Virus record (IMG/VR): IMGVR_UViG_3300030419_004325
Location: 995-21,273 of that record
Source: a virus
Strand: one strand, 5' to 3'
DNA length: 20,279 nt
Below, one piece after another: positions 9,217 to 17,053 of this stretch. The notes below the pieces were generated by a model, which had not been told where the DNA came from, ran no database searches, and saw only the letters and a program-made list of their open reading frames with translations. The first letter of the stretch is position 1. Every line of letters begins with the position of its first letter. The translations under genes and the position numbers were made by a program.

Positions 9217-9474
9217 TTACTCGTCGTATACTCTACACTCTTCTGCATCGGGATGATTATCACAGTAGACTTCTAGATGCTTATCTTGATGTCTAGTATG
9301 CCAATCGTTGATGCCAGTCTCTGGTTCATCATCCTTATGATATTCCTCATAATAAGCATGAGCACTCTCTAAGTCTGCCTTAGTGTACTCCATCTTACCA
9401 TGATTAATATGTTCCTTGCCATCTTTAGGATCAAGGTAAACTTCGTGATCTAAATCGTGTTTAATGTCGGTCAT
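9217..9474 (-). CDS. small acidic histidine-rich conserved protein between hub genes
   Basis: An 85-residue, highly polar protein rich in Asp, Glu, His and Tyr (HEVYLDPKDGKEHINHGKME; HAYYEEYHKDDEP; NDWHTRHQDKH; YCDNHPDAEECRVYDE). It has two cysteines near the C-terminus, CDNHPDAEEC, and many His/Asp/Glu that could bind metal, though no named motif is matched. I recall similar small proteins between gp27 and gp5 in T4-like cyanophages but know no function. A GAGGGG Shine-Dalgarno formed by the last codons of gp27 precedes the ATG at 9474. The stop codon abuts the gp5 start. It may be a minor hub component or assembly factor, purely from context. Confidence 0.75.
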   Translation of the reverse strand: MTDIKHDLDHEVYLDPKDGKEHINHGKMEYTKADLESAHAYYEEYHKDDEPETGINDWHTRHQDKHLEVYCDNHPDAEECRVYDE

Positions 9475-9476
9475 AC

Positions 9477-11024
9477 TTACCCCTCGGTTGGTGTGCCCTT
9501 TCTTTCAGTAGAATCTCTAATGAGATTCATTTTAGTATAGGTTTCTTTACTTGTAGTGTAGTGACAGATGTCAGCTATAATATATAGACCTCCATCCTTC
9601 TCGTCCATACTATCTTTTTTCTCATCCCCGGTCAATTGAGGACCATCAAAAAAGATACTATCACCAGCATGTAAAGAAAAGTCTCCTGGTATAGTAACAC
9701 TTATTTTAGTAGAGAACAACTGATTATATCTCATTGATGATTGGTTCAAGATATTTGCAATCTCAAAGTTCTCATCCGTCTGAGACTTTTGTAGTTGGTC
9801 TTTAGTACCTTCTGACCATTTCTTAGGATCCTTCTTTCCATCTGCTATTAGGTTCCCACTATCTATAAACATATATTGAGTCCTAGAGAATTCTTTAGAA
9901 GCACTTATCTCTCCTTTTCCACTAGAATTTTTAGTAGCAGCACCTGGAGGCATAGTAAATTCTTTATTCATAACAGGAAGTTTTTCTCCTGCTAATTTTA
10001 AATTATCTTGAGATCCCTTTTCAGTTTTAGATCCATATGCATCAGGAGTAATAACAGAATAAACTAAATTAAAAGGATTAAATGTAATAGTACGAGTAGA
10101 AAATGTACCCATCATTAACTTCTTCTGAATGTCAAGACGATTATCTTTCTCCATTGAGAGTGCTTTAACATCATAACCTTCAGGCATCTTCTTACCAGCA
10201 TCATCAGGAGTATCATTATAGATAATAGATTTTGTTTTAGGATTCATTTCTTTATCCAACAACCATTCAATAGATCTAAAGTGAAACCCTTTTGCAGTTT
10301 CCCATAGGAAATATCCAGCACTGTTACCAAATGCAGGTCCTGGTCCTTTCTTACTGTCCTTTTTATCTTTATCATCTCCACCACCCGGAACTCCTTTCTT
10401 AGATAACCAATTCATAGTATAAAAAGGTTTCCAATTATTTCCACAGAAAATATAATCTCCTGTCGTCTCCTCAATAAACAATTCCTTTTCAGTTTTAAGA
10501 TAATCCTTCTGTATATCTTTTCCTTCCCGCTTATATTCCATCTTGGTCAATATTCCTTTCACATGATCAGATATCTTCCCATCAAATCTAGTATTAATTC
10601 TCACCTTTTCATTCATAATAAATTCTTTCGATACCAAATCTAACATCACCAATGACCTAGTACTATCACTCTGTACTGGAACAAATTTATTAACATATAA
10701 ACTATTCTTCCCCTCCTTCCCAAACTTAACTGTGTTGTCATTATTATCTGTAAATTCTAATTCGACTCTCTCTTGACCTACTATAGGAAGTCCTTCAACC
10801 GCACTCACTAACTTCCCATCCTTTTCTATAGTAGAACCAGAATCAGCATAGGTTACCACAACTCTTACCGTATCTTGTAGGATACTTTCATAGTATTCTA
10901 GACGCAAAAGACCTCCACGAAGATCCGCTTTCTTCTCTGGCTCCACATTAGAAAAAACATCTAGTTTATTAATTTCTGCTGGAAGAGCACTTCTTATACT
11001 GATTGGAGTTGACTTGTCTGCCAT
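9477..11024 (-). CDS. 27: baseplate hub protein, gp27-like
   Basis: This 515-residue protein is taken as the T4 gp27 homologue (391 residues in T4), the trimeric torus that adapts the sixfold tube to the threefold gp5 spike. Evidence is its place directly between the tape-measure genes and gp5, and the hub-type composition: beta-rich N-terminal domain (RGGLLRLEYYESILQDTVRV, VELEFTDN), the segment SLVMLDLVSKEFIMNEKVRI typical of tail-hub families, a central FHFRSIEWLLDKE, and a C-terminal region with PGDFSLHAGDSIFFDGPQL and GLYIIADICHYTTSKETYTK. The last two match the usual hub ending in which a mature ligand-binding domain is followed by a tube-contacting beta domain. An insertion of Lys/Asp/Gly residues (about 215-230) explains part of the extra length. 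GAGG lies about 10 bases before the ATG. Distant homology, so the name rests partly on synteny. Confidence 0.78.
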   Translation of the reverse strand: MADKSTPISIRSALPAEINKLDVFSNVEPEKKADLRGGLLRLEYYESILQDTVRVVVTYADSGSTIEKDGKLVSAVEGLPIVGQERVELEFTDNNDNTVKFGKEGKNSLYVNKFVPVQSDSTRSLVMLDLVSKEFIMNEKVRINTRFDGKISDHVKGILTKMEYKREGKDIQKDYLKTEKELFIEETTGDYIFCGNNWKPFYTMNWLSKKGVPGGGDDKDKKDSKKGPGPAFGNSAGYFLWETAKGFHFRSIEWLLDKEMNPKTKSIIYNDTPDDAGKKMPEGYDVKALSMEKDNRLDIQKKLMMGTFSTRTITFNPFNLVYSVITPDAYGSKTEKGSQDNLKLAGEKLPVMNKEFTMPPGAATKNSSGKGEISASKEFSRTQYMFIDSGNLIADGKKDPKKWSEGTKDQLQKSQTDENFEIANILNQSSMRYNQLFSTKISVTIPGDFSLHAGDSIFFDGPQLTGDEKKDSMDEKDGGLYIIADICHYTTSKETYTKMNLIRDSTERKGTPTEG

Positions 11025-11047
11025 TTAATATTACCTCTTATTTCTAT

Positions 11048-13357
11048 TTAACTACCTTTATATAATATCTCATAAGGATCCTTACCACCCCCACCACCAG
11101 AAGTAACTAACGGAGCAGTAGCACTACCACCAGTCCCAGATATATCCTCCACTGCAGTCTTCGTAGGTGCAGGAACTGTTACTACTTCAGTTTCATTTTT
11201 ATCATAAGATGCAGTAGTAGATATAGATTCTATCACTGCCTTAGCACCACCTTGTTCATTAGCAGTCTTTAATTTATTCTCAACAGTAGATTGTGTTGCA
11301 AGAGGAGATGCTGATTCACCCTTCAGAGATTGATTCTTATCACCCAATGCATCACTTATCGATACTTCTGTCGCCTCAGATTTATCTGACTTATTCTTTT
11401 CACTCAAAGCATTACCCTTACCACCACCAGTTATCCAATTCCATGCCTTACCTGCAGCTCCTGTCACTGCTCCAGTCACATTACCCACAGTCTTCTTCAT
11501 TCCTTCTATCATTTCTTTCCTTTTTTCCTCTCGTATCCTCTCTTCTTCTGCCTTAACAGAGTCTGTTGTTATTTCTGGAGGTGGTGAGGGTGCTTTTGCT
11601 AAACCTTTAGGTGGTGTAGGTTCACCAAATACCCCTGGTAAGAATGACTTAGCAATAAGAGGTGTAAGGAAAGGTAATCCTAGAGGAGTAAGCATTGCCA
11701 GATTAGGTATGGCTAATAACTTTCCATTTTCTATATACCTACCCATGCCAGGAATAAATTTAGCAAAGAATCCCATCACCTCCTGCAATCCAGGAAGACC
11801 TTTTAGCATATTTAATATACTAAAATCATCACCAAAAGGATTCCAAATTTTAATACCAAGAACACCACCCAGTCCCACCTTCTGCATTATACCAGCAATA
11901 ATATCTCCTGGTCTAAAATCTGGGATAGGAATTGTAGGGAAGTTGTCAATAACATTAGTCACTCCAGTTTTAACAAAATCAAATACAAACTTTCCTGCCT
12001 TAAAGATACCCATAATAGTATCCCTAAGCATCTTCATTGCTGCTTTAGGATCTTTCTTAATAATTAAATGATAGAGTAAGTCACCAACAAATACACCAAT
12101 AGCCTCACCTAAAAGTGTCCCAACAATAGGAATAGGTATAAAGGTTCCAAGTAATCCACCAATAGCAGCACCGAATGTCTTAAAGAGTGCCTGTCCTAGT
12201 GGTTCTCCAGACACTAAAGAAACAATACCAATAATTAAAGGTCCAATAATAGGAACCTTACCAAAGATTTTACTAGCAGCCTTTACAAAAGTTTTGCCAA
12301 ATAATTTTAAGGCACCTCTCTTCATCAATCCACCAGCACCCTTCTTCATCAAACTACTGGCACCCTTACCAATTCCCTTAAAGAATTGTCTACCACCTCT
12401 TCCTATTAATCGTCTAGCACCAACTGATATTCCTCTACCAAGACGACTAAGACCTCTACCAGCTGCTCCTGCTAATCTCCCTGCGGCACCACGAGTTATA
12501 AAATTAACTAACTTCCATGCATTAGCAACAATAGACTTAGCAATACTAAAAGCAATCTTTATATTTCTTATAACAGCAGCAACTATTTTCTTACCTATAA
12601 ACTTCCAGACTAAGAAGGCACTAATTAAGTCCTTCACATTAGTCATAAATGTCTTAAACTTCTCAGCACCTTCTTCACCGAAGATGTTCTTCACCATACT
12701 TTCCATTCCATCAACCAGTTTATATCCCCAGTTGATAAAAGTTGCTAGCGCATTAAGAATAAATCCACCAGCATCAATAATCCAATCAGCAATCCTTCCA
12801 AGTGTAGGAAGAATCTTCTGAATAGTTGGTATAAAATCAACCAACTTCATCATTACCATACCAAAAACTAATTGTCCAACAAATCCAAAGACACTATCCA
12901 ACAATCCCTTACCAGGCATCTTGGGCATTTTAAATCCCGATACCATTCCTTTTGCTTTCTCTAACGCACCCTCTGCACCCTTTCTATCTTTCTTCTCATT
13001 TCTTTTCCTACTATTCTTTAACTGTTCTTTCTCAAGTACATAGGACCCCTTCAAAAGAGTAGCAACTTGAATAGTAGTAGTCTTTATAGATAACGCTGCT
13101 TCCTTTTCTGTTGCAAATTTACTCCCACCACCACCTCCTCCACCAGCAGAAGGAACACCAGGTGCAAGAGTTTGTTGAGGTTGAACTGTCTGTGCGGGTG
13201 CTCCAACCTGTGCCTTAGGTTGAGGCTTGCCCATCATTACTCGACCTTCTCTACCTAATAACTTTCCAGCCTTAGTCTTACCGATATTCTTTGCTCTTTC
13301 TTTAAGAGCACCCCCAATCATTCCTTTAACTAAAGAACCTCCTAGTCCTAGTGCCAT
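11048..13357 (-). CDS. tape-measure-like tail protein, second of two
   Basis: This 769-residue protein is largely helical. It starts with a basic glycine/alanine region, a Pro/Gln stretch and a heptaglycine (residues about 72-78). Residues about 84-198 contain a basic charged helix (KNSRKRNEKKDRK) then a hydrophobic one (SVFGFVGQLVFGMVMMKLVD). Residues about 285-355 are rich in Gly, Arg and Lys (GRGLSRLGRGISVGARRLIG). Residues about 357-431 are strongly hydrophobic (VPIIGPLIIGIVSLVSG; FIPIPIVGTLLGEAIGVFVG). The C-terminus is low complexity with another Gly run. Hydrophobic segments within a long helical tail protein are characteristic of tape measures, which fill the tail tube and may help DNA cross the inner membrane. 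It sits between the lysozyme-bearing protein and gp27, where T4 gp29-type function would be expected. It starts 4 bases after the preceding stop. No T4 gp29 sequence similarity is obvious. Confidence 0.65.
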   Translation of the reverse strand: MALGLGGSLVKGMIGGALKERAKNIGKTKAGKLLGREGRVMMGKPQPKAQVGAPAQTVQPQQTLAPGVPSAGGGGGGGSKFATEKEAALSIKTTTIQVATLLKGSYVLEKEQLKNSRKRNEKKDRKGAEGALEKAKGMVSGFKMPKMPGKGLLDSVFGFVGQLVFGMVMMKLVDFIPTIQKILPTLGRIADWIIDAGGFILNALATFINWGYKLVDGMESMVKNIFGEEGAEKFKTFMTNVKDLISAFLVWKFIGKKIVAAVIRNIKIAFSIAKSIVANAWKLVNFITRGAAGRLAGAAGRGLSRLGRGISVGARRLIGRGGRQFFKGIGKGASSLMKKGAGGLMKRGALKLFGKTFVKAASKIFGKVPIIGPLIIGIVSLVSGEPLGQALFKTFGAAIGGLLGTFIPIPIVGTLLGEAIGVFVGDLLYHLIIKKDPKAAMKMLRDTIMGIFKAGKFVFDFVKTGVTNVIDNFPTIPIPDFRPGDIIAGIMQKVGLGGVLGIKIWNPFGDDFSILNMLKGLPGLQEVMGFFAKFIPGMGRYIENGKLLAIPNLAMLTPLGLPFLTPLIAKSFLPGVFGEPTPPKGLAKAPSPPPEITTDSVKAEEERIREEKRKEMIEGMKKTVGNVTGAVTGAAGKAWNWITGGGKGNALSEKNKSDKSEATEVSISDALGDKNQSLKGESASPLATQSTVENKLKTANEQGGAKAVIESISTTASYDKNETEVVTVPAPTKTAVEDISGTGGSATAPLVTSGGGGGKDPYEILYKGS

Positions 13358-13361
13358 ACTC

Positions 13362-15362
13362 TTATACCATTATCCCCAACGTTCTAATCTTATAAACAGA
13401 TACCATCATTCCAGCATCAATTTCCGGTAAACTTGGAGTTACATTTTGAGGAAGAGGTGCATCTGCTCCATCTTCTTCATGTTGATGTGCCGATGCCATT
13501 GAAGTACCCTTAACAGGAGGTCCAATATTACTTACAGGAGGTGGTGCTGTAACATTTGCAGGTGTAGAACTACTTCCACCATATCTACCACCAGACTCAC
13601 CACCTTTAAGAGCACCAGCACCAGCACCGCCACCACTACCTAAGTATGAACCTTCAGGAACTCCCTTACCTTTAATCAAACTTACAATAGTAGGTGCTCT
13701 ACGTGCTACATCTCCATACCATTTACTATTCTCTAATTCTGCACCTGCCAATTCATAATTACCTGCCTTAAATGCAGCAGTAAATTTAGGAAAATCTGTG
13801 TGCCAATCAGGACCCATATTAAATGTAAGATCTATCAATGCTGCTTGCTGCTTCTCATCTGCCTTACCATATCCAGGAATCTTTTTAGCAGCATCTGCAT
13901 GCTCCTTATAATCTTGTTCAAATAATTTTTCTGCCCTTTCTTTAGTAATCGTAGCACCTTCCTGCAGTGCCTGAATATCTGGAGGAGAACCCTTATCAAT
14001 TAAGTGCCCATAACCAACCGTAAGGAATCCTTTTGAATCTTTATACGCATCCAATCTCAATCCTTCATGCTCCTTCACCATATCTTTAGCGAATTCGTTT
14101 CCTCCTCCACCTCCTCCACCACCCATCATCTCAGCAAGACCACCACCCCTCTTATCAAAATCAAATATACCACCCGTCATCCAGTCAGCAGCACCAGCAA
14201 GACCTCTCATCAATCCTTGAGGTTTCTTCTGCTCATCATCACCAGGAACAACACCACCACCTCTGAATCCCATCACTCCTTCACCACTCATAGTTGCTGA
14301 GTTAGATCCACCACCAGCAGCATTCATTCCTGCTAGAGTACCAGCACCAAACTTATTAACTGCTCCCTTACTCATCACAAACTCACCAGGAGTTAGCATA
14401 GCAGGGACTGTATCCTTATCTCCTTTACCAGGAACCTGACCACCCTTATTAAAGTTCTGACCTTCAGGTGCCTTAGGATCAGTCTGAGTGGGAGATACTT
14501 CTGGTTGACCTTGCTGACCCTTCTTTATCTGGTCCTCCATCCCCTTATTAGCATTCTCTCCTGCAACCAACAGTTCCTTTTCATTCTGCTTTGAACCACT
14601 CTTTAATTCTTTATCAATATCCTTTCCAAATCCAAAGATACTTTTAATAGCATCCTGTATCTTAACAACTCCCCAGATTACTAAGGCAGTTATCCCTGCT
14701 ATTACTCCTACAGGCCCTAACAATGGAGAAGCAAATGCAATAAGACCTGCTACTATTGCTGGCCACCAATCCTTAATAAATCTGAATATAGATGTTATCT
14801 TCTCTGTATTTCCAGGATCAGCAAACCATTCCCATAATTTTATAGCAATCCTTCCAGTAAATATAGTCGTCAGGAATCCCATAACCGTATCCCATAAACT
14901 CACAAAAGGTTTAGTTACTGCATCTGCTGCCTTCTTAATAGTACCTTTTACTCCTTCTATTGCACTCTCTTTTAAACTTCTTTTATCTTTCTCATCTTGT
15001 TTTCTTTGATTATTAGCAACCTCAGTATCTAATTTATTCTGCTTGTTTAGTGTATCTACAATACCACTCATCGTCGAAGCAATATCACCTAAGATATCCT
15101 TCAAACTTCCACCATCACCAGGTAACTTATCACCTACAGTGTCACCTGCATCCTGCTTCTGTTGTTCCTTTGTTATATTTTTTAAAAGAGTAATCTTCCT
15201 AGCATTAATTGCTATTGCTTTCTTATTTCCTCTTACAATCTGAGCAAGTTTACCAGTCTTACCTAGCCCACCAAACAAACCTCCACCAACTTTGCCCAAC
15301 TCACCACCATCCTTTCCCATCAGTTTGGACGGAGATATTTTTTTATCAGTTGTACTTGGCAT
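13362..15362 (-). CDS. tape-measure-like tail protein with embedded GH24 lysozyme
   Basis: This 666-residue protein combines tape-measure features with a T4-lysozyme-type (GH24) muramidase. A charged helical N-terminal part (NNQRKQDEKDKR, 118-128) is followed by hydrophobic segments at about 153-175 and 197-232 (GLIAFASPLLGPVGVIAG). Residues 307-330 hold the motif GGQVPGKGDKDTVPAMLTPG-EFVM, common in phage tape measures. An octaglycine near 415-422 leads into the lysozyme domain, about 424-562. It begins EHEGLRLDAYKDSKGFLTVG-YGH and aligns with T4 lysozyme so that E433, D442 and T448 correspond to catalytic E11, D20 and T26. A second Gly/Ala/Ser linker follows (about 567-600). It likely digests peptidoglycan locally during DNA entry. 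Its ATG lies inside the end of gp51 (17-base overlap). Confidence 0.82.
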   Translation of the reverse strand: MPSTTDKKISPSKLMGKDGGELGKVGGGLFGGLGKTGKLAQIVRGNKKAIAINARKITLLKNITKEQQKQDAGDTVGDKLPGDGGSLKDILGDIASTMSGIVDTLNKQNKLDTEVANNQRKQDEKDKRSLKESAIEGVKGTIKKAADAVTKPFVSLWDTVMGFLTTIFTGRIAIKLWEWFADPGNTEKITSIFRFIKDWWPAIVAGLIAFASPLLGPVGVIAGITALVIWGVVKIQDAIKSIFGFGKDIDKELKSGSKQNEKELLVAGENANKGMEDQIKKGQQGQPEVSPTQTDPKAPEGQNFNKGGQVPGKGDKDTVPAMLTPGEFVMSKGAVNKFGAGTLAGMNAAGGGSNSATMSGEGVMGFRGGGVVPGDDEQKKPQGLMRGLAGAADWMTGGIFDFDKRGGGLAEMMGGGGGGGGNEFAKDMVKEHEGLRLDAYKDSKGFLTVGYGHLIDKGSPPDIQALQEGATITKERAEKLFEQDYKEHADAAKKIPGYGKADEKQQAALIDLTFNMGPDWHTDFPKFTAAFKAGNYELAGAELENSKWYGDVARRAPTIVSLIKGKGVPEGSYLGSGGGAGAGALKGGESGGRYGGSSSTPANVTAPPPVSNIGPPVKGTSMASAHQHEEDGADAPLPQNVTPSLPEIDAGMMVSVYKIRTLGIMV

Positions 15363-15528
15363 TAGCTTGGCGTTGATTCTCTTTCATCTGTTCCTCTTCA
15401 AGATGTTGTTGAAGAAGACCCACGTAGATGTCTCGTTCCCAAGGCATCAAATTTTCAATCTCTGTTAAGCTATATTTATGGTACTGCATCAACGCAAAAT
15501 TGAGCCTGAAGTAATTCTCCAGGTTCAT
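15346..15528 (-). CDS. 51: gp51-like baseplate hub assembly catalyst / chaperone extension
   Basis: The 60-codon frame from the ATG at 15528 encodes MNLENYFRLNFALMQYHKYS and then LTEIENLMPWERDIYVGLLQ, ending in a charged helix. The core (Y-x-L-x-E-I-x-x-[LM]-PWERD-x-Y) is that of T4 gp51-type hub assembly factors and, more broadly, of the T extension of tail assembly chaperones. It would act transiently in hub or tail assembly and not be in the virion. T4 gp51 is much longer (about 249 residues), so alone this is a short version. The ATG has no Shine-Dalgarno, and the same frame is open upstream to a TGA at 15579-15577, through the end of gp26. Expression is therefore more likely by -1 frameshifting from gp26, giving a fusion of about 304 residues, than by separate initiation. 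Confidence 0.75.
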   Translation of the reverse strand: MNLENYFRLNFALMQYHKYSLTEIENLMPWERDIYVGLLQQHLEEEQMKENQRQANAKYN

Positions 15529-15539
15529 ATGTACCAGGG

Positions 15540-16259
15540 CTAGGCGAAAAAAGCCGCTAAACCCTCCAATACTACATCACTCTTCACTTTTGTCTTGGGA
15601 TTTGTTACTGAAATAGTATGAGATAACTTAGGCATCGTAGTAAAGAATGCTTCAATCTCTTTGAACTGATTGGAATTCATACCTTCAAGAAATTCATTGA
15701 CTTCTTTCTTAGTACAATCAGCAGTTGCCCATACCTCATCTTCTGTATAAATTTTATCAATGCAAGATGCAATCAATTGGAAAGACTGATCCATCTGATT
15801 CTTATCATCAAAATCAAAATTATTCTTAATAAATTCATCCAGTGAAGGATACTTCATCTCCATCATTAAAGTATCATCAAGTTTAATTTTATTAGTATGA
15901 TTCTCAGGACGTTGAACTTCAATATCATCAAGGTCAATGGTTACAGCAACCTCAGTCTTCTCATCATCAGGACAAATAATATTAACCTCAAGTTCTTCAC
16001 CAACAGACTTACCCCTAATATTAAGGAACAAGAACTCAATATCAAAGGTTGGTAAAGTTTCTATCTTAATACCCTTAGTAAGAACACAGGCTTTAAGTAC
16101 TGCTTTAATTGCTGTAGTAATCTGCTTATTATCTTCGCTCTCTAAAGCGATTACTAATAATTTTTCTTCCTTAACTAAGAACGGTCTGTATTGAACCGTT
16201 TTTCCTGTTGAAGGTAGTGTCAACTCATACGTCGGAGTCGCAATCTTTGGTAAAGGCAT
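15540..16259 (-). CDS. 26: gp26-like baseplate hub / tail assembly chaperone
   Basis: This 239-residue protein resembles T4-type gp26 (208 residues in T4). It has an N-terminal strand pair with MPLPKIATPTYELTLPSTGK and TVQYRPFLVKEEKLLVIALE, a helical SEDNKQITTAIKAVLKACV, a beta-rich middle (EELEVNIICPDDEKTEVAV), and a C-terminal helical domain (FKEIEAFFTTMPKLSHTI) ending GLAAFFA. The VKEEKLLVIALES and I-x-FLFLNIRGKSVGE segments are typical of this family in T4-like marine phages. It is expected to be needed for hub assembly, and family relations link gp26/gp51 to tail assembly chaperones that bind the tape measure. AGGAT lies about 5 bases before the ATG. It follows the gp54-like gene after 31 bases. 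Its last codons contain the slippery heptamer for gp51, so it corresponds to the G part of a G/GT pair. Confidence 0.82.
   Translation of the reverse strand: MPLPKIATPTYELTLPSTGKTVQYRPFLVKEEKLLVIALESEDNKQITTAIKAVLKACVLTKGIKIETLPTFDIEFLFLNIRGKSVGEELEVNIICPDDEKTEVAVTIDLDDIEVQRPENHTNKIKLDDTLMMEMKYPSLDEFIKNNFDFDDKNQMDQSFQLIASCIDKIYTEDEVWATADCTKKEVNEFLEGMNSNQFKEIEAFFTTMPKLSHTISVTNPKTKVKSDVVLEGLAAFFA
15546..15567 (-). promoter_or_regulatory. predicted programmed -1 ribosomal frameshift signal (gp26/gp51)
   Basis: Minus strand, read from 15567 down: GGAGGG (15567-15562), 9 bases, then T TTT TTC (15552-15546), in phase with the gp26 codons GCT TTT TTC. The gp26 stop TAG follows at 15542-15540, one codon beyond. 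A slip of one base back makes the next codon CGC, then CTA GCC CTG GTA CAT ATG, joining the gp51 frame. The product would be gp26 residues 1-238, six bridging residues (RLALVH) and the 60 gp51 codons, about 304 residues. GGAGGG is too far (33 bases) from the gp51 ATG to serve as its SD, but is placed like the SD-like stimulator of the E. coli dnaX shift. Downstream, AGCC(C)TG at 15541-15535 could pair with CAGGCT at 15508-15503; this stem is weak. Confidence 0.75.
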
Positions 16260-16290
16260 AATATCCTATAGAAAATTTCAGTATGTTTAT

Positions 16291-17052
16291 TTAGAAGAGA
16301 TTTCTAACAGCTCTTCCAGCAAGTCCAGCACCAATGTTACCTAGTGCAGCACTACCAGTCAATCTATTTACTGCAGAACCAGCTAGATTTGCAGCAGCAC
16401 CACTCAAGAATCCAGCAGCATTGAATTGAGATTGTTGGAATGGATTATAGATACCACCACCAGGAGAAAGAGGACTTTGATTTCCCTTAAGAACATACCT
16501 TATATAAGTCATCTGTACACTACACTTAAGTAAAGAAGATGCCTCATAAGAAACAGGCATAGAAGTTATTGCTAGAGGAAAACTCTTCACAAATTCATAT
16601 TCTATTTGAGATTTGTGATCTCTTTCAAACTTCCTAACTGTCAATCCAGTAGCAGTATATGTAGTGGGGTATGCAGCTCTATATGAATAATATTCACTAG
16701 CCATCTCACTATCACTCTGCTCATTCATTGCGAGAGATATCCACTTCTCAAAAAATTTGATAGGTATATACTTCTCAGCATCGACATAGAAAGTTAAATC
16801 AATAGATTGATCAAACTGTCTACGATAAGCATGACGTTCAGTAACTCCTTGATAATCATTTAGTATCTCAATGGTGGCCAATTGAGAACCAGGTAATACA
16901 GCTTCAGAACACATCAAGTTTAACTTATCTTGACTTTGACCAAGCCAAGAACGCAAAGGATCAGGAATACCAAGCTCTACCTCAAAATGAGAAGTGAGTG
17001 CTGGTCTTAACAGATTCGCTTTGATATTAGAAACTGTTCTTATCGCTGGCAT
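16291..17052 (-). CDS. 54: tail-tube-fold protein, gp54-like baseplate tube initiator
   Basis: This 253-residue protein has the look of the gp19/gp54 tail tube fold: N-terminal NIKANLLRPALTSHFEVELG, LMCSEAVLPGSQLATIEILN, the exposed loop DYQGVTERHAYRRQFDQSID, LTFYVDAEKYIPIKFFEKWI, and a C-terminal strand set FVKSFPLAITSMPVSYEAS and LKCSVQMTYIRYVL. The pattern VLPG...R...D..I.LTFYVD.....K.FFEKWI recurs in T4-type tube and tube-initiator proteins. The Gly/Ala-rich tail (SGAAANLAGSAVNRLTGSAA) is typical of the gp54 group in marine T4-like phages. It should sit on the hub under the first tube ring. It is the first gene of the minus-strand cluster, diverging from gp4 across 39 bases. No good SD is present; AAGG lies 16 bases before the ATG. 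A gp19-like tube protein is the alternative. Confidence 0.75.
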   Translation of the reverse strand: MPAIRTVSNIKANLLRPALTSHFEVELGIPDPLRSWLGQSQDKLNLMCSEAVLPGSQLATIEILNDYQGVTERHAYRRQFDQSIDLTFYVDAEKYIPIKFFEKWISLAMNEQSDSEMASEYYSYRAAYPTTYTATGLTVRKFERDHKSQIEYEFVKSFPLAITSMPVSYEASSLLKCSVQMTYIRYVLKGNQSPLSPGGGIYNPFQQSQFNAAGFLSGAAANLAGSAVNRLTGSAALGNIGAGLAGRAVRNLF

Positions 17053-17053
17053 T

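Noticed and set aside
12294-12821. A 175-codon open frame on the plus strand, opposite the second tape-measure-like gene
   Set aside because: It is rich in Pro/Leu/Ile as expected for the antisense of Gly/Lys/Asn-rich codons, has no SD, and lies wholly inside a convincing gene.
15473-15480. CATAAATA on the minus strand inside gp51
   Set aside because: It encodes His-Lys-Tyr in the conserved gp51 core and is 110 bases from the next start; no other support for a promoter.
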